From NCBI GenBank assembly GCA_949840775.1, contig CATKXO010000021.1, forward strand, positions 1-47,243: a stretch of 47,243 nt of DNA, in the 5' to 3' direction. The notes beneath the pieces were generated by a model. That model was not told where the DNA came from, did no database searches, and saw only the letters and a program-made list of their open reading frames with translations. Shown here one piece after another: positions 7,572-15,987 of this stretch (its first letter is position 1; the number at the start of each line of letters is the position of its first letter). Source of the DNA: an uncultured bacterium. GTDB taxonomy: Bacteria > Bacillota > Clostridia > Oscillospirales > Oscillospiraceae. The position numbers and the translations under genes were made by a program.

Positions 7572-8570
7572 ATGGACGAAAAGAAAGTAATGCTCTCCGG
7601 CATCCAGCCCAGCGGCGACCTGCACCTGGGCAACTACCTGGGCGCCATCAAGAACTGGGCGGACCGGGCCGAGGAGTTTGACTGCTACTACTTTATGGCG
7701 GACATGCACACCATCACCGTCCGCCAGAACCCCGCAGACCTGCGCCGGCGCACCCTGGAGCAGCTGGCCCAGTACATCGCCTGCGGCCTGGACCCGGAGA
7801 AAAACACCCTGTTCATCCAGTCCCACGTCCCCCAGCACGCGGAGCTGGGCTGGGTGCTCAACTGCTACACCATGTTCGGCGAGCTGTCCCGGATGACCCA
7901 GTTCAAGGACAAGTCCGCCAAACATAAGGACAACATCAACGGCGGCCTGTTCACCTACCCCTCCCTCATGGCGGCGGATATTCTGCTGTACCAACCGGAT
8001 TTTGTCCCCGTGGGCGAGGACCAGAAGCAGCACGTAGAGCTCACCCGGAACATCGTCCAGCGGTTTAACGGCATCTATGGCGACGTGTTCAAGATGCCCG
8101 AGCCCTACATCCCTAAGGCGGGGGCCCGGGTGATGGGTCTGACCACTCCGGACAGCAAAATGTCCAAGTCCATCCCCGAGGGCTGCGTCTTCCTCATGGA
8201 GAAGCCCGAGGACATCCAGCGCAAGTTCAAGCGGGCGGTCACTGACAGCGACATGGAGAACCCCGTCCGCTACGACCCCGCCAATAAGCCCGGCGTGGCC
8301 AACCTGATGAACATTTACTCCGCCGTTACCGGCAAGAGCTTTGCGGACATCGAGGCCGAATTTGCCGGCCAGGGCTACGGCAAATTCAAGCCCGCCGTGG
8401 GCGAGGCGGTGGTGGAGATTCTCCGCCCCATCCGGGAGGAGGCCACCCGCATTCTGGCAGATAAGGCCTATCTGGAGAGCGTTTACAAGGCCGGGGCGGA
8501 GAAGGCCGGCTATGTGGCCAACAAGACCCTGCGCAAGGTGTATAAAAAGGTGGGCTTTGTGGCCCGTTAA
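7572..8570 (+). CDS. trpS: Tryptophanyl-tRNA synthetase
   Basis: Charges tRNA-Trp with tryptophan. This 332-residue class I enzyme of normal length has the HIGH-type GDLHLGN in residues 14-20 and the KMSKS loop SKMSKSIPEG at about residue 200; DMHTITV lies in the Rossmann core. The ATG at 7572 is preceded by AAGGAG about 10 bases upstream. It is monocistronic, with a sigma-A promoter close upstream and a palindromic repeat just after the stop. Confidence 0.97.
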   Translation: MDEKKVMLSGIQPSGDLHLGNYLGAIKNWADRAEEFDCYYFMADMHTITVRQNPADLRRRTLEQLAQYIACGLDPEKNTLFIQSHVPQHAELGWVLNCYTMFGELSRMTQFKDKSAKHKDNINGGLFTYPSLMAADILLYQPDFVPVGEDQKQHVELTRNIVQRFNGIYGDVFKMPEPYIPKAGARVMGLTTPDSKMSKSIPEGCVFLMEKPEDIQRKFKRAVTDSDMENPVRYDPANKPGVANLMNIYSAVTGKSFADIEAEFAGQGYGKFKPAVGEAVVEILRPIREEATRILADKAYLESVYKAGAEKAGYVANKTLRKVYKKVGFVAR

Positions 8571-8573
8571 CCT

Positions 8574-8637
8574 GTAGGGGGGCGGCGCCCTCGCCGCCCC
8601 GCTTTATAATGGGCCGCCGAAGGCGGCGGCCCCTGCA
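8574..8637. repeat. Palindromic repeat, GTAGGGG family, copy 2
   Basis: It starts GTAGGGGGGCGGCG and ends GGCGGCGGCCCCTGC around a short AT-rich centre (TTTATAAT). It matches the layout of the element at 5107-5174 but with diverged arms. It lies between trpS and tagO and may act as a terminator for trpS. Confidence 0.7.
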
Positions 8638-8673
8638 ATACGGAAACCCACAGATACAAAGAGGTTCTAAACT

Positions 8674-9822
8674 ATGATCCAACTTCTCTCCGTAGGACTG
8701 GCCGCTGCCGCCCTGCTTACCGCCGCCCTGGTGGCGCTCATCTCTACGCCGGTGGTCAAATCCCTGGCCTTCCGGGTGGGGGCGGTGGACATCCCGAAGG
8801 ACAACCGCCGGATGCACGACCACCCCATCCCCCGCATGGGCGGCCTGGCCATCTTTTTCGGTTTCATCCTCAGCGTGCTCATCTACCTGCCCCTCACCTC
8901 TGAGCTGCGGGGAATGCTGCTGGGCGGCGTTATTATCGTCATATTGGGAATCCTGGATGATATTTTCGCCCTGCCCGCCATGCCCAAGTTCATCGTCCAG
9001 ATTATCGCCGCCCTCATTGCCGTTCTCCACGGCAACCGCATCGACTTTCTGTCCAATCCCAACATCTTCAGCAGTGAACCCGTGTGGGAGCTGGGCTGGC
9101 TCAGCTTTCCCATTACGGTGCTGTGGATCGTGGGCATCACCAACGCCGTCAACCTCATCGACGGGCTGGACGGCTTGGCCTGCGGGGTGTCCACCATCAG
9201 CTCCATGACCTTGATGGTCATCGCCCTCATCATGGTCGAGCCCGATGTGGCCCTGCTGATGGGGGCTCTGTCCGGGGCCTGTATAGGGTTTCTGCCATAC
9301 AACCTGAACCCGGCGAAAATCTTTATGGGAGACACCGGCTCCACCTTCCTGGGCTTCATTCTGGCGGTGGTGTCCATCCAGGGGCTGTTCAAGTTCTACG
9401 CCATCATCTCCTTCGCCGTCCCCTTCCTCATGCTGGGCCTGCCCATCTTCGACACCTGCTTCGCCATCCTCCGCCGGGTGTCCCACGGCCAGTCCCCCAT
9501 GTCCCCCGACCGGGGCCACATCCACCACCGGCTCATCGACATGGGCTTCTCCCAGAAGCAGGCGGTGGCGGTGCTCTATATCATCAGCGCCATTCTGGGC
9601 CTGTCCGCCGTGGTGCTCACCACCATCGGCGTGGTGCGGGCCATGCTCTTCCTGCTGGCCCTGTGCGCCGCCGGGGCTGTAGCGGGCAAGCTCTATCTGG
9701 ACCGGGTCAATCAGGGGGAACCGCCCCCGTCCACCGGCAGCAGCCGGGTGGCCAAGCCCCGGCGGAGCCGTCCCATGGAGAGCGGAAATTATTTCGGCGA
9801 GGAGGACCGTTCCGACAAATGA
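8674..9822 (+). CDS. tagO: Undecaprenyl-phosphate GlcNAc-1-phosphate transferase (TagO/WecA)
   Basis: Transfers GlcNAc-1-phosphate from UDP-GlcNAc to undecaprenyl phosphate, the first step of teichoic acid or related cell-wall polymer synthesis. The 382-residue polytopic protein has about 10-11 membrane helices and the family's cytoplasmic motifs: MGGLAIFFGF near residue 49, LDDIFALP near 94, NAVNLIDGLDGLA near 155, FMGDTGSTFLGF near 215 and HIHHRLIDMGFS near 285. The C-terminal tail is Arg/Ser/Pro-rich and polar. It overlaps wecB by 4 bases (ATGA), so the two are coupled. Confidence 0.93.
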   Translation: MIQLLSVGLAAAALLTAALVALISTPVVKSLAFRVGAVDIPKDNRRMHDHPIPRMGGLAIFFGFILSVLIYLPLTSELRGMLLGGVIIVILGILDDIFALPAMPKFIVQIIAALIAVLHGNRIDFLSNPNIFSSEPVWELGWLSFPITVLWIVGITNAVNLIDGLDGLACGVSTISSMTLMVIALIMVEPDVALLMGALSGACIGFLPYNLNPAKIFMGDTGSTFLGFILAVVSIQGLFKFYAIISFAVPFLMLGLPIFDTCFAILRRVSHGQSPMSPDRGHIHHRLIDMGFSQKQAVAVLYIISAILGLSAVVLTTIGVVRAMLFLLALCAAGAVAGKLYLDRVNQGEPPPSTGSSRVAKPRRSRPMESGNYFGEEDRSDK

Positions 9823-10967
9823 ACAGGATAAAAGTTATGACCGTCTTCGGCACCCGCCCGGAGGCCATCAAAATGGCGCCCCTGGCTCTGGAGCTGGCCA
9901 AGCAGCCCGAATTTGAAGCGGTCTGCTGTGTCACCGCCCAGCACCGGGAGATGCTGGACTCGGTGCTGGACATTTTCGGGCTGAGGCCCGACTACGACCT
10001 GAACGTGATGGAACCCCGGCAGACCCTGTCCACCATCACCTCCAAGTGCCTCACCGGCATGGACAGGGTGCTGGAGGACGCCAAACCTGACCTGGTCCTG
10101 GTCCACGGAGACACCTCCACCACTTTTGCCGGGGCGCTGGCCGCTTTCTACCACAAGATCCCGGTGGGACACGTGGAGGCCGGCCTGCGCACCTACGACA
10201 AGTGGTCCCCCTACCCGGAGGAGATCAACCGGAAGCTGGTGGGCGCCATTGCGGACCTCCACTTCTGCCCCACCGCGGCCAACCGGGACAACCTGGCCCG
10301 GGAGAATATCACAAAGGGGGTATTTTTGACGGGCAACACCGTCATCGACGCCCTTCATACCACCGTCATCAAGGACTCCACCTTCTCCGAGCCAATCCTC
10401 AACAAATTGGACTACGGAACCCAGAAGGTGATTCTGGTCACCTGCCACCGCCGGGAAAATTACGGCCAGCCCATGACCAACATCATGACCGCCCTGCGCC
10501 GGGTGGCGGACGCTTTCCCAGACACCCAGCTGGTCTACCCCGTCCACCTGTCCCCCGTGGTCCAGGAGGCGGCCCACAAGTATCTGGGCGGCCATCCCCG
10601 CATCCACCTCATCGCCCCCCTGGATGTGCGGGAGATGCACAACCTCATGGCCCGGTGCCACCTGGTGATGACCGACTCGGGCGGGCTCCAGGAGGAGGCC
10701 CCCGCTTTAAACAAGCCGGTGCTTGTCCTGCGTAAAGAGACGGAGCGGCCCGAGGCGGTGGCCGCAGGGACGGTCCGCCTGGCCGGGATTGAGGAGGAAA
10801 CCATCTTCCAGATGGCCTCCCGGCTGCTGGCCGATCCATCTGAATACGGCAAGATGGCCCACGCCGCCAACCCCTATGGCGACGGCCGGGCCTGCCGCCG
10901 CATCGCCGGGGCCATAGCCTGGCACTTCGGCCTGCGGGAGACTCCTCCGGATGAATTTGGGGGATAA
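9819..10967 (+). CDS. wecB: UDP-GlcNAc 2-epimerase (non-hydrolysing)
   Basis: Interconverts UDP-GlcNAc and UDP-ManNAc, the donor for teichoic acid linkage units and other polymers (WecB/MnaA family). The 382-residue product starts MNRIKVMTVFGTRPEAIK and shows HGDTSTTFAGALA, GHVEAGLRTYDKWSPYPEE and TDSGGLQEEAPALNKPVL, all family signatures including the residues around the active-site Asp/Glu pair. The ATG overlaps the tagO stop. The tagO-wecB order implies supply of precursors for one wall polymer pathway. Confidence 0.95.
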   Translation: MNRIKVMTVFGTRPEAIKMAPLALELAKQPEFEAVCCVTAQHREMLDSVLDIFGLRPDYDLNVMEPRQTLSTITSKCLTGMDRVLEDAKPDLVLVHGDTSTTFAGALAAFYHKIPVGHVEAGLRTYDKWSPYPEEINRKLVGAIADLHFCPTAANRDNLARENITKGVFLTGNTVIDALHTTVIKDSTFSEPILNKLDYGTQKVILVTCHRRENYGQPMTNIMTALRRVADAFPDTQLVYPVHLSPVVQEAAHKYLGGHPRIHLIAPLDVREMHNLMARCHLVMTDSGGLQEEAPALNKPVLVLRKETERPEAVAAGTVRLAGIEEETIFQMASRLLADPSEYGKMAHAANPYGDGRACRRIAGAIAWHFGLRETPPDEFGG

Positions 10968-10987
10968 TGTACTGCGGGGGTGATCTT

Positions 10988-11749
10988 TTGGAGCAAAAAA
11001 ACCGGCTTGTCATTGTGGTTGCCATTGTGGCCCTCATTGTAGGAGCCATTGTGGCCAGCTTTGGACGGGTAATCTTTGCCGCCAACACCCCCGATGTAAT
11101 CCTTCCGTCCTCCAGCACCGGCCTGGACGATCCATTGGGCAGTGGAAGCCGGGTTCAGGATTACCAGCGGGCGGAGGTCACCACCCAGACCGTCACCGGC
11201 GTAGTGGCTACCCTGGCCCGTCCCTCCAGCTACTACCGGGAGCTGACGGTGGAGACCTTCTGGAACGGCGGCTCCTCCGCCACCCAGGTCCAGGTCTGGA
11301 CGGACAGCGGCTGGTCCCACAGCGTCCAGACCCTCCCCTCCGGTGTAATCCGCCACGACCTCACCGGCGAGGACACCGTCTATTACTGGTACGACGGCTC
11401 CCAGGACTATGCCGCCGCCCCGGCCGATGAAAAGTCCTCCGACCTGGCCCAGCATATCCCCACCTATGAGACGGTGCTGCATCTGGAACCGGAGGAGATC
11501 ACCGCCGCAGGATATGAGCTGCGTGGGGACTTGCCCTGCATTCTGGTAGAAGTCAAAACGGATGGCTCCGACTTGGTCCGCCGGTTCTGGGTCAGCGTCA
11601 GCAGCGGCCTGCTTGTCTCCGCCGAGAGCGAACAGGACGGCCAGCTGGTCTACCGCATGACCGCCTACTCCCCTGTTCAGTCCCCGTGTCCCGCAGACAG
11701 CAGCTTCGCGCTGCCGGACGGGGAGGTCCTGCACACAGTGGGAGAGTAG
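10988..11749 (+). CDS. Membrane-anchored extracytoplasmic protein, unknown
   Basis: A 253-residue product with one N-terminal membrane anchor (about residues 6-35, RLVIVVAIVALIVGAIVASF) and an exported domain. The TTG at 10988 follows GGGGGTGATC; an in-frame ATG at 10967 overlaps the wecB stop (TAATG), so either start is possible. The exported part has alternating beta-like stretches (RRFWVSVSSGLLVSAE, QLVYRMTAYSP) reminiscent of LolA/RseB-type folds, but this is only an impression. It is cotranscribed with tagO-wecB and may serve the cell envelope. Confidence 0.75.
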   Translation: MEQKNRLVIVVAIVALIVGAIVASFGRVIFAANTPDVILPSSSTGLDDPLGSGSRVQDYQRAEVTTQTVTGVVATLARPSSYYRELTVETFWNGGSSATQVQVWTDSGWSHSVQTLPSGVIRHDLTGEDTVYYWYDGSQDYAAAPADEKSSDLAQHIPTYETVLHLEPEEITAAGYELRGDLPCILVEVKTDGSDLVRRFWVSVSSGLLVSAESEQDGQLVYRMTAYSPVQSPCPADSSFALPDGEVLHTVGE

Positions 11750-12085
11750 TTATTTCTCCTCTCCCCCCAGCCCCATGAGGAGGGTCAGCCCCAGGGCAAT
11801 GACCAGCTCCAGATCGTCCCCCTCCGCCATAAGGTACAGCATAATCAGCAGCAGGAGGATGTCTCCGGCGTCGATACTGTCTAAATGGAGGGCCTTCAGA
11901 AGGCCGGCCAGACCGCTCCCCTCCCGGCCTCCTATCAGACTCTCCTTTCCCGATAAAAAGTCAGGAAGGTGAAAGGTCGGGCGGGGTCCTCCGGTTCCAG
12001 GTCCGGAACTGCGGCGACTCTCCTGGGAGGAGGGCGGCTCTACCCTGGTATAGGAGACATCTTCCGGGATATAGCGGTTATACAC
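11750..12085 (-). CDS. Small protein with two C-terminal hydrophobic stretches
   Basis: The 111-residue product has a polar, Pro/Ser/Arg-rich first half and a C-terminal part with two short hydrophobic stretches (DAGDILLLLIMLYLMAEG and LELVIALGLTLLMGLG), each preceded by acidic residues. Similar short acidic-hydrophobic tails are common in small proteins of spore-forming Clostridia, but I cannot name a family. Its ATG lies within the end of the preceding gene (8-base overlap), so they are coupled. It converges on the gene ending at 11749 with no gap, and no terminator is seen between them. Confidence 0.7.
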   Translation of the reverse strand: MYNRYIPEDVSYTRVEPPSSQESRRSSGPGTGGPRPTFHLPDFLSGKESLIGGREGSGLAGLLKALHLDSIDAGDILLLLIMLYLMAEGDDLELVIALGLTLLMGLGGEEK

Positions 12086-12500
12086 GCTCCCCCTCCTTTC
12101 CCCCCAGGGCGCCCAGCGCCGCCCGGATCAGCCGGGTCATCCGGGCAATTTGCAGGGCCCGGTCCAGCCGGGCCTGCTTCTCCTCCCGGAGAAAGGGGCG
12201 CAGAGCGTTGAGCAGGGCGGCGTTCCGGTCCTCGGTACTCTGGACCTGGCGGATGACATCCATTCCGACCTGGAGCATGTTAGGGTCGATCTGCCCCAGC
12301 ATGGCGGACAGGTCCGGCGCCGTCGGGGCGGGCTCCTCTGTCACAGGCACATATGTATCCCCTTCCGCAGGGTTCTCCAGCGTCGGCGGCTCCTCCTTGG
12401 GCGGCTGGTCTCCGGACAGGGAGCGGGCCAGCGCCATGATCTGATTCATGGCCGCCTGGTTGCCCAGGATGCTGTTCAGTTTGTCCTCAAATTCCGCCAC
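12078..12500 (-). CDS. Conserved-looking hypothetical, Pro-rich linker
   Basis: The 140-residue product has a helical N-terminus (FEDKLNSILGNQAAMNQIM), a Pro/Glu-rich linker (about 33-65) and a basic helical C-terminal half (LRPFLREEKQARLDRALQIA). No signal peptide or membrane segment is seen, so it is probably cytoplasmic. It is the middle gene of a three-gene cassette. MNQIMALA here resembles MAMMDQLM in the upstream small protein, which hints at a shared helical element, but the similarity is too short to be firm. No function is assigned. Confidence 0.7.
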   Translation of the reverse strand: MAEFEDKLNSILGNQAAMNQIMALARSLSGDQPPKEEPPTLENPAEGDTYVPVTEEPAPTAPDLSAMLGQIDPNMLQVGMDVIRQVQSTEDRNAALLNALRPFLREEKQARLDRALQIARMTRLIRAALGALGGKEGERV

Positions 12501-12573
12501 AGGATTCCACCCCCTTGCCGAAATGATCTATGCGGCCCCCCTCTGGGCGGGTCATAGATAAGTCCAGTAGAAT

Positions 12574-12595
12574 GGCCCGCCGGGGGCGGCGGGCC
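12574..12595. repeat. GC-rich hairpin between two small genes
   Basis: GGCCCGCCG and CGGCGGGCC form a perfect 9-bp stem with a GGGG loop in the 107-base gap between the small genes. No T-run follows, so it may be an attenuating hairpin or a relic of the palindromic repeat family. Confidence 0.45.
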
Positions 12596-12607
12596 CGCAA
12601 CCGTCCC

Positions 12608-12847
12608 CTATTTCAGTCCCGCCTGCTTGGCCTGGCTGTCGATCCGGTTCACCAGCTCGGCCCCCTCCTTGCTATGCATCAGCTGGTCCATCATGGCCAT
12701 GAGCTGAGCAGGGTCACCCGCCGCAGCCGCTTGGGCGGCCTGCTTCACCTGTCCGCTCTGCCGCTGCAGCAGCTCCATCAGCCTCTGCGCATCGCCGGAC
12801 TGTGCCAGTTGGGTGATGGCTTTTCGATTTTTTTCTGACAATTCCAT
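12608..12847 (-). CDS. Small helical protein, unknown
   Basis: A 79-residue, Gln/Ala-rich, apparently all-helical cytoplasmic protein starting MELSEKNRKAITQLAQSG. It has heptad-like spacing (LMELLQRQ, LMAMMDQLM) and ends SQAKQAGLK. The ATG follows GGGAGGGAAC by 3 bases. It is the first gene of a three-gene minus-strand cassette with 12078-12500 and 11750-12085, and is divergent from the phosphodiesterase gene. I do not recognise it. Confidence 0.7.
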   Translation of the reverse strand: MELSEKNRKAITQLAQSGDAQRLMELLQRQSGQVKQAAQAAAAGDPAQLMAMMDQLMHSKEGAELVNRIDSQAKQAGLK

Positions 12848-12912
12848 GGTTGTTCCCTCCCACTCTGTTGACTATTTTTAGTATATGCAAAGAAAGGTCT
12901 GGGTGACACTCC

Positions 12913-13371
12913 TTGAAGATTTTGGTTTTTTCCGACTCCCACCGCTCTCTGTCCGGGATGTACGCCGCCATCGACCATCACAAGCCCCAGCAGGTGATCC
13001 ATTTGGGGGACATGCTGTATGACGCTGACGAGGTGTCAGAGCACTACCCCAAGCTGCCCTTCTGCATGGTCCCCGGCAACTGCGACGGCTGGGGGCTGGC
13101 CATGCCCACAAAAAAGCAGATTACCCTGGCAGGAAAGTCTATTCTCCTCTCTCACGGCCACCGTTGGGGGGTCAAAAGCGGCTATGACGCAGCCATCGCC
13201 GATGCCAGGGCCGTGGACGCGGATATTCTCCTCTTTGGGCATACCCACATTCCCCTATGCCAACAGCTGGAGGACGGCCTGTGGATGATGAACCCAGGCC
13301 CCGCCCGGTCCAGCTATGGGCTGATTGAAATTGAGGACGGACAAATGATCTGTACCCTGCACAAAATCTAA
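12913..13371 (+). CDS. YfcE/MJ0936-type metallophosphoesterase
   Basis: A 152-residue calcineurin-like phosphodiesterase with the metal ligands in order: FSDSH (residues 6-10), HLGDML, PGNCD, LLSHGHRWG and FGHTH. This layout matches the small YfcE/MJ0936 family, which hydrolyses phosphodiesters in vitro with unclear natural substrate. The start is a TTG at 12913, with GGGTGA 6 bases upstream. The frame opens directly at MKILVFSDSH, the usual N-terminus of the family. cls follows after 52 bases and may be cotranscribed. Confidence 0.93.
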   Translation: MKILVFSDSHRSLSGMYAAIDHHKPQQVIHLGDMLYDADEVSEHYPKLPFCMVPGNCDGWGLAMPTKKQITLAGKSILLSHGHRWGVKSGYDAAIADARAVDADILLFGHTHIPLCQQLEDGLWMMNPGPARSSYGLIEIEDGQMICTLHKI

Positions 13372-13423
13372 CAGCCGCTCCCCGCCCCACTGGCGGGATA
13401 CAGCCTCCGGGAGGTGACGCTCC

Positions 13424-14950
13424 ATGAAAAAATTTCTCTACATCCTGTTCCACCGCTCGGTGCTTATGGCTCTGGCCCTGCTGGCCCAGGCCGCCGCACT
13501 GCTGGTTATGATCTTCTCCTTCTCTGCTTACACTGAAATTTTCTACTGGTGCTGCATCGCAATCAGCGTTGCGGCCGCCCTTGCCATCGTTGGCAGCCGA
13601 ATGGAACCGGGCTATAAGATCGCCTGGCTCCTGCTGATTTTGCCCTTTCCCATCTTCGGCGGCGTCTTCTACGTCCTGGTAGGGGGCGGATATGTACCGA
13701 AAAGGACCCTGAAGCGGATGCAGGGAATGCTGGACAAGTCCTTTGTCACTTTAAAGGAGGATTTCAAATCCGAGGACCTCCTCCCCCTGGGGGGCGACGC
13801 CGCCGGACAGGCCAGCTACCTGGAGCGCCGGGCCGCCTGTCCCGCCTACACAAACACGGAGACTGAGTATTTTCCTTTGGGTGACGACGCCTTTCCCCGG
13901 ATGCTGGAGGAGCTGGAACGGGCGGAAAAATATATCTTTTTGGAGTATTTTATCATTCAGCCCGGTATCTTTTGGGACAGCATCCTGGCCATCCTGGAAC
14001 GGAAAGCCGCTCAGGGGGTGGAGGTCCGGGTGCTGTACGACGATTTTGGCTGCATGTTTACCCTTCCCCGGGATTACAACGAAATTTTGACCAAAAAGGG
14101 CATTCAGTGCCGGGTGTTTAACCGGCTGATGCCTGTGATGTCCCTGCGGCTGAACAACCGGGACCACCGTAAGCTGCTCATTATCGACGGAAAGGTTGGC
14201 TTTACCGGGGGTATCAACCTGGCCGACGAGTACATCAATGTACGGGAGCGGTTCGGCCACTGGAAGGACAGCGCCATTCTGCTGGAGGGGGATGCCGTCT
14301 GGTCCATGACGGTTATGTTCCTCTCCATGTGGGACTATATTGCCAACTGGAACGAGGACTTTGAGCACTTCCATCCCCCTGCCGCCCCGGTGCGGCCCTG
14401 GACGGGTTACGTCCAGCCCTACACTGACACTCCCCTGGACCGGGAGGCGGTGGGACAGACGGTCTACCTGAATATGATTGCCAAGGCCAAGAACTATATC
14501 TATATCACCACACCCTACCTGGTTATCGACGTGGCCACCAACACCGCCCTGTGCAACGCCGCCAAGTCCGGGGTGGATGTGCGCATCATCACTCCCCACA
14601 TCCCGGACAAGCGGTATGTTTTTGAGGTCACCCGGGCCCACTATCCCCCTCTACTGGAGGCCGGAGTCCAGATTTATGAATACACCCCCGGCTTTATCCA
14701 CGCCAAAAACTTTGTGGTGGACGACCGCTTTGCCACCGTAGGTACCGTCAACCTGGATTACCGCAGCCTGTTCCTCCACTTTGAGGACGGCGTCTGGCTG
14801 TGTGAGGCCCCCTGCATCCGGGAGATTCGTAAAGACTTTGAGGCAACCTTAAAACGCTCTGAGCCCTGCTCCCTGCGCCAGTTCAAGCATCTGAACATTC
14901 TCCTCCAACTCTATCGCAGCATTCTGCGGGTCTTTGCCCCGTTGATGTAA
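13424..14950 (+). CDS. cls: Cardiolipin synthase
   Basis: Joins two phosphatidylglycerol molecules into cardiolipin at the membrane. The 508-residue protein has two N-terminal membrane hairpins (about 10-65 and 68-88) and two phospholipase-D HKD motifs: HRKLLIIDGKVGFTGG near residue 246 and HAKNFVVDDRFATVGT near residue 426. Length and layout fit bacterial ClsA-type enzymes. The ATG follows GGGAGGTGA. The gene ends in a strong bidirectional terminator shared with the converging Cys-rich gene. Confidence 0.95.
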   Translation: MKKFLYILFHRSVLMALALLAQAAALLVMIFSFSAYTEIFYWCCIAISVAAALAIVGSRMEPGYKIAWLLLILPFPIFGGVFYVLVGGGYVPKRTLKRMQGMLDKSFVTLKEDFKSEDLLPLGGDAAGQASYLERRAACPAYTNTETEYFPLGDDAFPRMLEELERAEKYIFLEYFIIQPGIFWDSILAILERKAAQGVEVRVLYDDFGCMFTLPRDYNEILTKKGIQCRVFNRLMPVMSLRLNNRDHRKLLIIDGKVGFTGGINLADEYINVRERFGHWKDSAILLEGDAVWSMTVMFLSMWDYIANWNEDFEHFHPPAAPVRPWTGYVQPYTDTPLDREAVGQTVYLNMIAKAKNYIYITTPYLVIDVATNTALCNAAKSGVDVRIITPHIPDKRYVFEVTRAHYPPLLEAGVQIYEYTPGFIHAKNFVVDDRFATVGTVNLDYRSLFLHFEDGVWLCEAPCIREIRKDFEATLKRSEPCSLRQFKHLNILLQLYRSILRVFAPLM

Positions 14951-14977
14951 AAAGGGACCGCTGAGAGCGGTCCCTTT
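14951..14977. terminator. Bidirectional terminator after cls
   Basis: AAAGGGACCGCT and AGCGGTCCCTTT form a perfect 12-bp stem with a GAG loop between two converging genes. Confidence 0.8.
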
Positions 14978-14980
14978 GGT

Positions 14981-15808
14981 TTACCGGCAGCAGCAGCTGC
15001 CGGAGGCGCTGCTAGTGGTGGTAATGGTGTTGGGCGGGAAGAACTCGTCCACGGGGAACTGGACCTGACGGAACATATCGCAGGGGTCCTCCTGGCAGTT
15101 GTCCTCGCCGCAGCTGCAGTCCTTGGTGGGGATGCAGTAGTCGTAGGCGGGGATGAGTAGCTGGGTATCCCGCTCCATGCGGATGATGGAGAACTGGCCC
15201 AGGGTAATAAACATCCTGTGCTGGTCGCCGCCAGTCACCAGCTCATCTCCGAAACAGGCGGCTACCGCCATGGGAATATCCACACAGCCGCATTCGCAGG
15301 GACGGCACTCGCAGACATCCACCAGCTTCAGGTTCAGGATCAGAGGGTCCACGGCCTCCACCACAGCGGTGGGCAGGTTGGACTGAGGCACACACTGGAC
15401 CTGGTTCTCGCCCTCGTTGGAGCTGAAGCTCTTAGATCCGCTTTCGCTGCCGAAGAGCACAGCCCGCTTGCTGAACACAGCCAAGCCACAGACCTGGACG
15501 GGACGGGCAGCACCTACAAAGGCGTCGGCGGTAATACGGTAGAAATACCGCACATCCACGGTATAGAAACCCCGATTAAAGGTGACCGGCTCCACGTCGA
15601 TGTACGCGTACAGCAGTTCGGCGGACCCGGCCTTGATGGACTGGGCCCGGTCAATCACCTCCTGGGAGCAGCGGGTGGGGTAAACTCTCAAATCTTCGAC
15701 GCAGTCCTTATCCCGGCATGAATCAAAAATTTTTTTCGTGTGTATGCACACGGCCTCCCGGATACTGCGATCGTCGCTGACGGGGCCGGGCACGACCTTT
15801 TCTGGCAT
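14981..15808 (-). CDS. Cys-rich protein, possibly spore coat related
   Basis: The 275-residue product starts at an ATG (MPEKVVPGPVSDD) with TAGGAGGG 7 bases upstream. It has no signal peptide or membrane segment. It is rich in cysteine, with clusters CECRPCECGC (around residue 180) and CSCGEDNCQEDPC (around 240), and ends SGSCCCR. An N-terminal stretch, CRDKDCVEDLRVYPTRC, looks conserved in clostridial proteins I have seen without a name. Cys clusters and a possible sigma-K-like promoter upstream suggest a late-sporulation structural role; this is inference. An extended frame upstream of the ATG lacks a ribosome site. Confidence 0.75.
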   Translation of the reverse strand: MPEKVVPGPVSDDRSIREAVCIHTKKIFDSCRDKDCVEDLRVYPTRCSQEVIDRAQSIKAGSAELLYAYIDVEPVTFNRGFYTVDVRYFYRITADAFVGAARPVQVCGLAVFSKRAVLFGSESGSKSFSSNEGENQVQCVPQSNLPTAVVEAVDPLILNLKLVDVCECRPCECGCVDIPMAVAACFGDELVTGGDQHRMFITLGQFSIIRMERDTQLLIPAYDYCIPTKDCSCGEDNCQEDPCDMFRQVQFPVDEFFPPNTITTTSSASGSCCCR

Positions 15809-15875
15809 AGAATTCCCTCCTAAATTTGGATGGTCATGAGCGCTTAAGCGCCCATTAGGGGTTTTGCTTACAACA

Positions 15876-15902
15876 CATCTTATGTACCTGGCAGGTTTTG
15901 GT
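15876..15902 (-). promoter_or_regulatory. Possible sigma-K-like promoter of the Cys-rich gene
   Basis: Minus strand: AC (15902-15901), 16 bases, then CATAAGATG (15884-15876), against the sigma-K consensus AC-N16-CATANNNTA with one mismatch in the -10. No good sigma-A site is seen for this gene. Confidence 0.35.
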
Positions 15903-15923
15903 GCAGGCTGGACAGTTTTTCTC

Positions 15924-15952
15924 TTGCCCTTTTTCCCCTTTGCGGCTATAAT
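15924..15952 (+). promoter_or_regulatory. Promoter of the DUF4364/PNPOx operon
   Basis: TTGCCC (15924-15929), 17-base spacer, perfect TATAAT (15947-15952), 35 bases before the DUF4364 ATG. Confidence 0.8.
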
Positions 15953-15987
15953 AGAGTCATTAAACAACAAATGAAAGGAGGCCCGCC

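Noticed and set aside
12848-12912. CATATACT as a sporulation sigma -10 upstream of the three-gene cassette
   Set aside because: No matching -35 at sigma-E or sigma-K spacing; one box alone is not enough.
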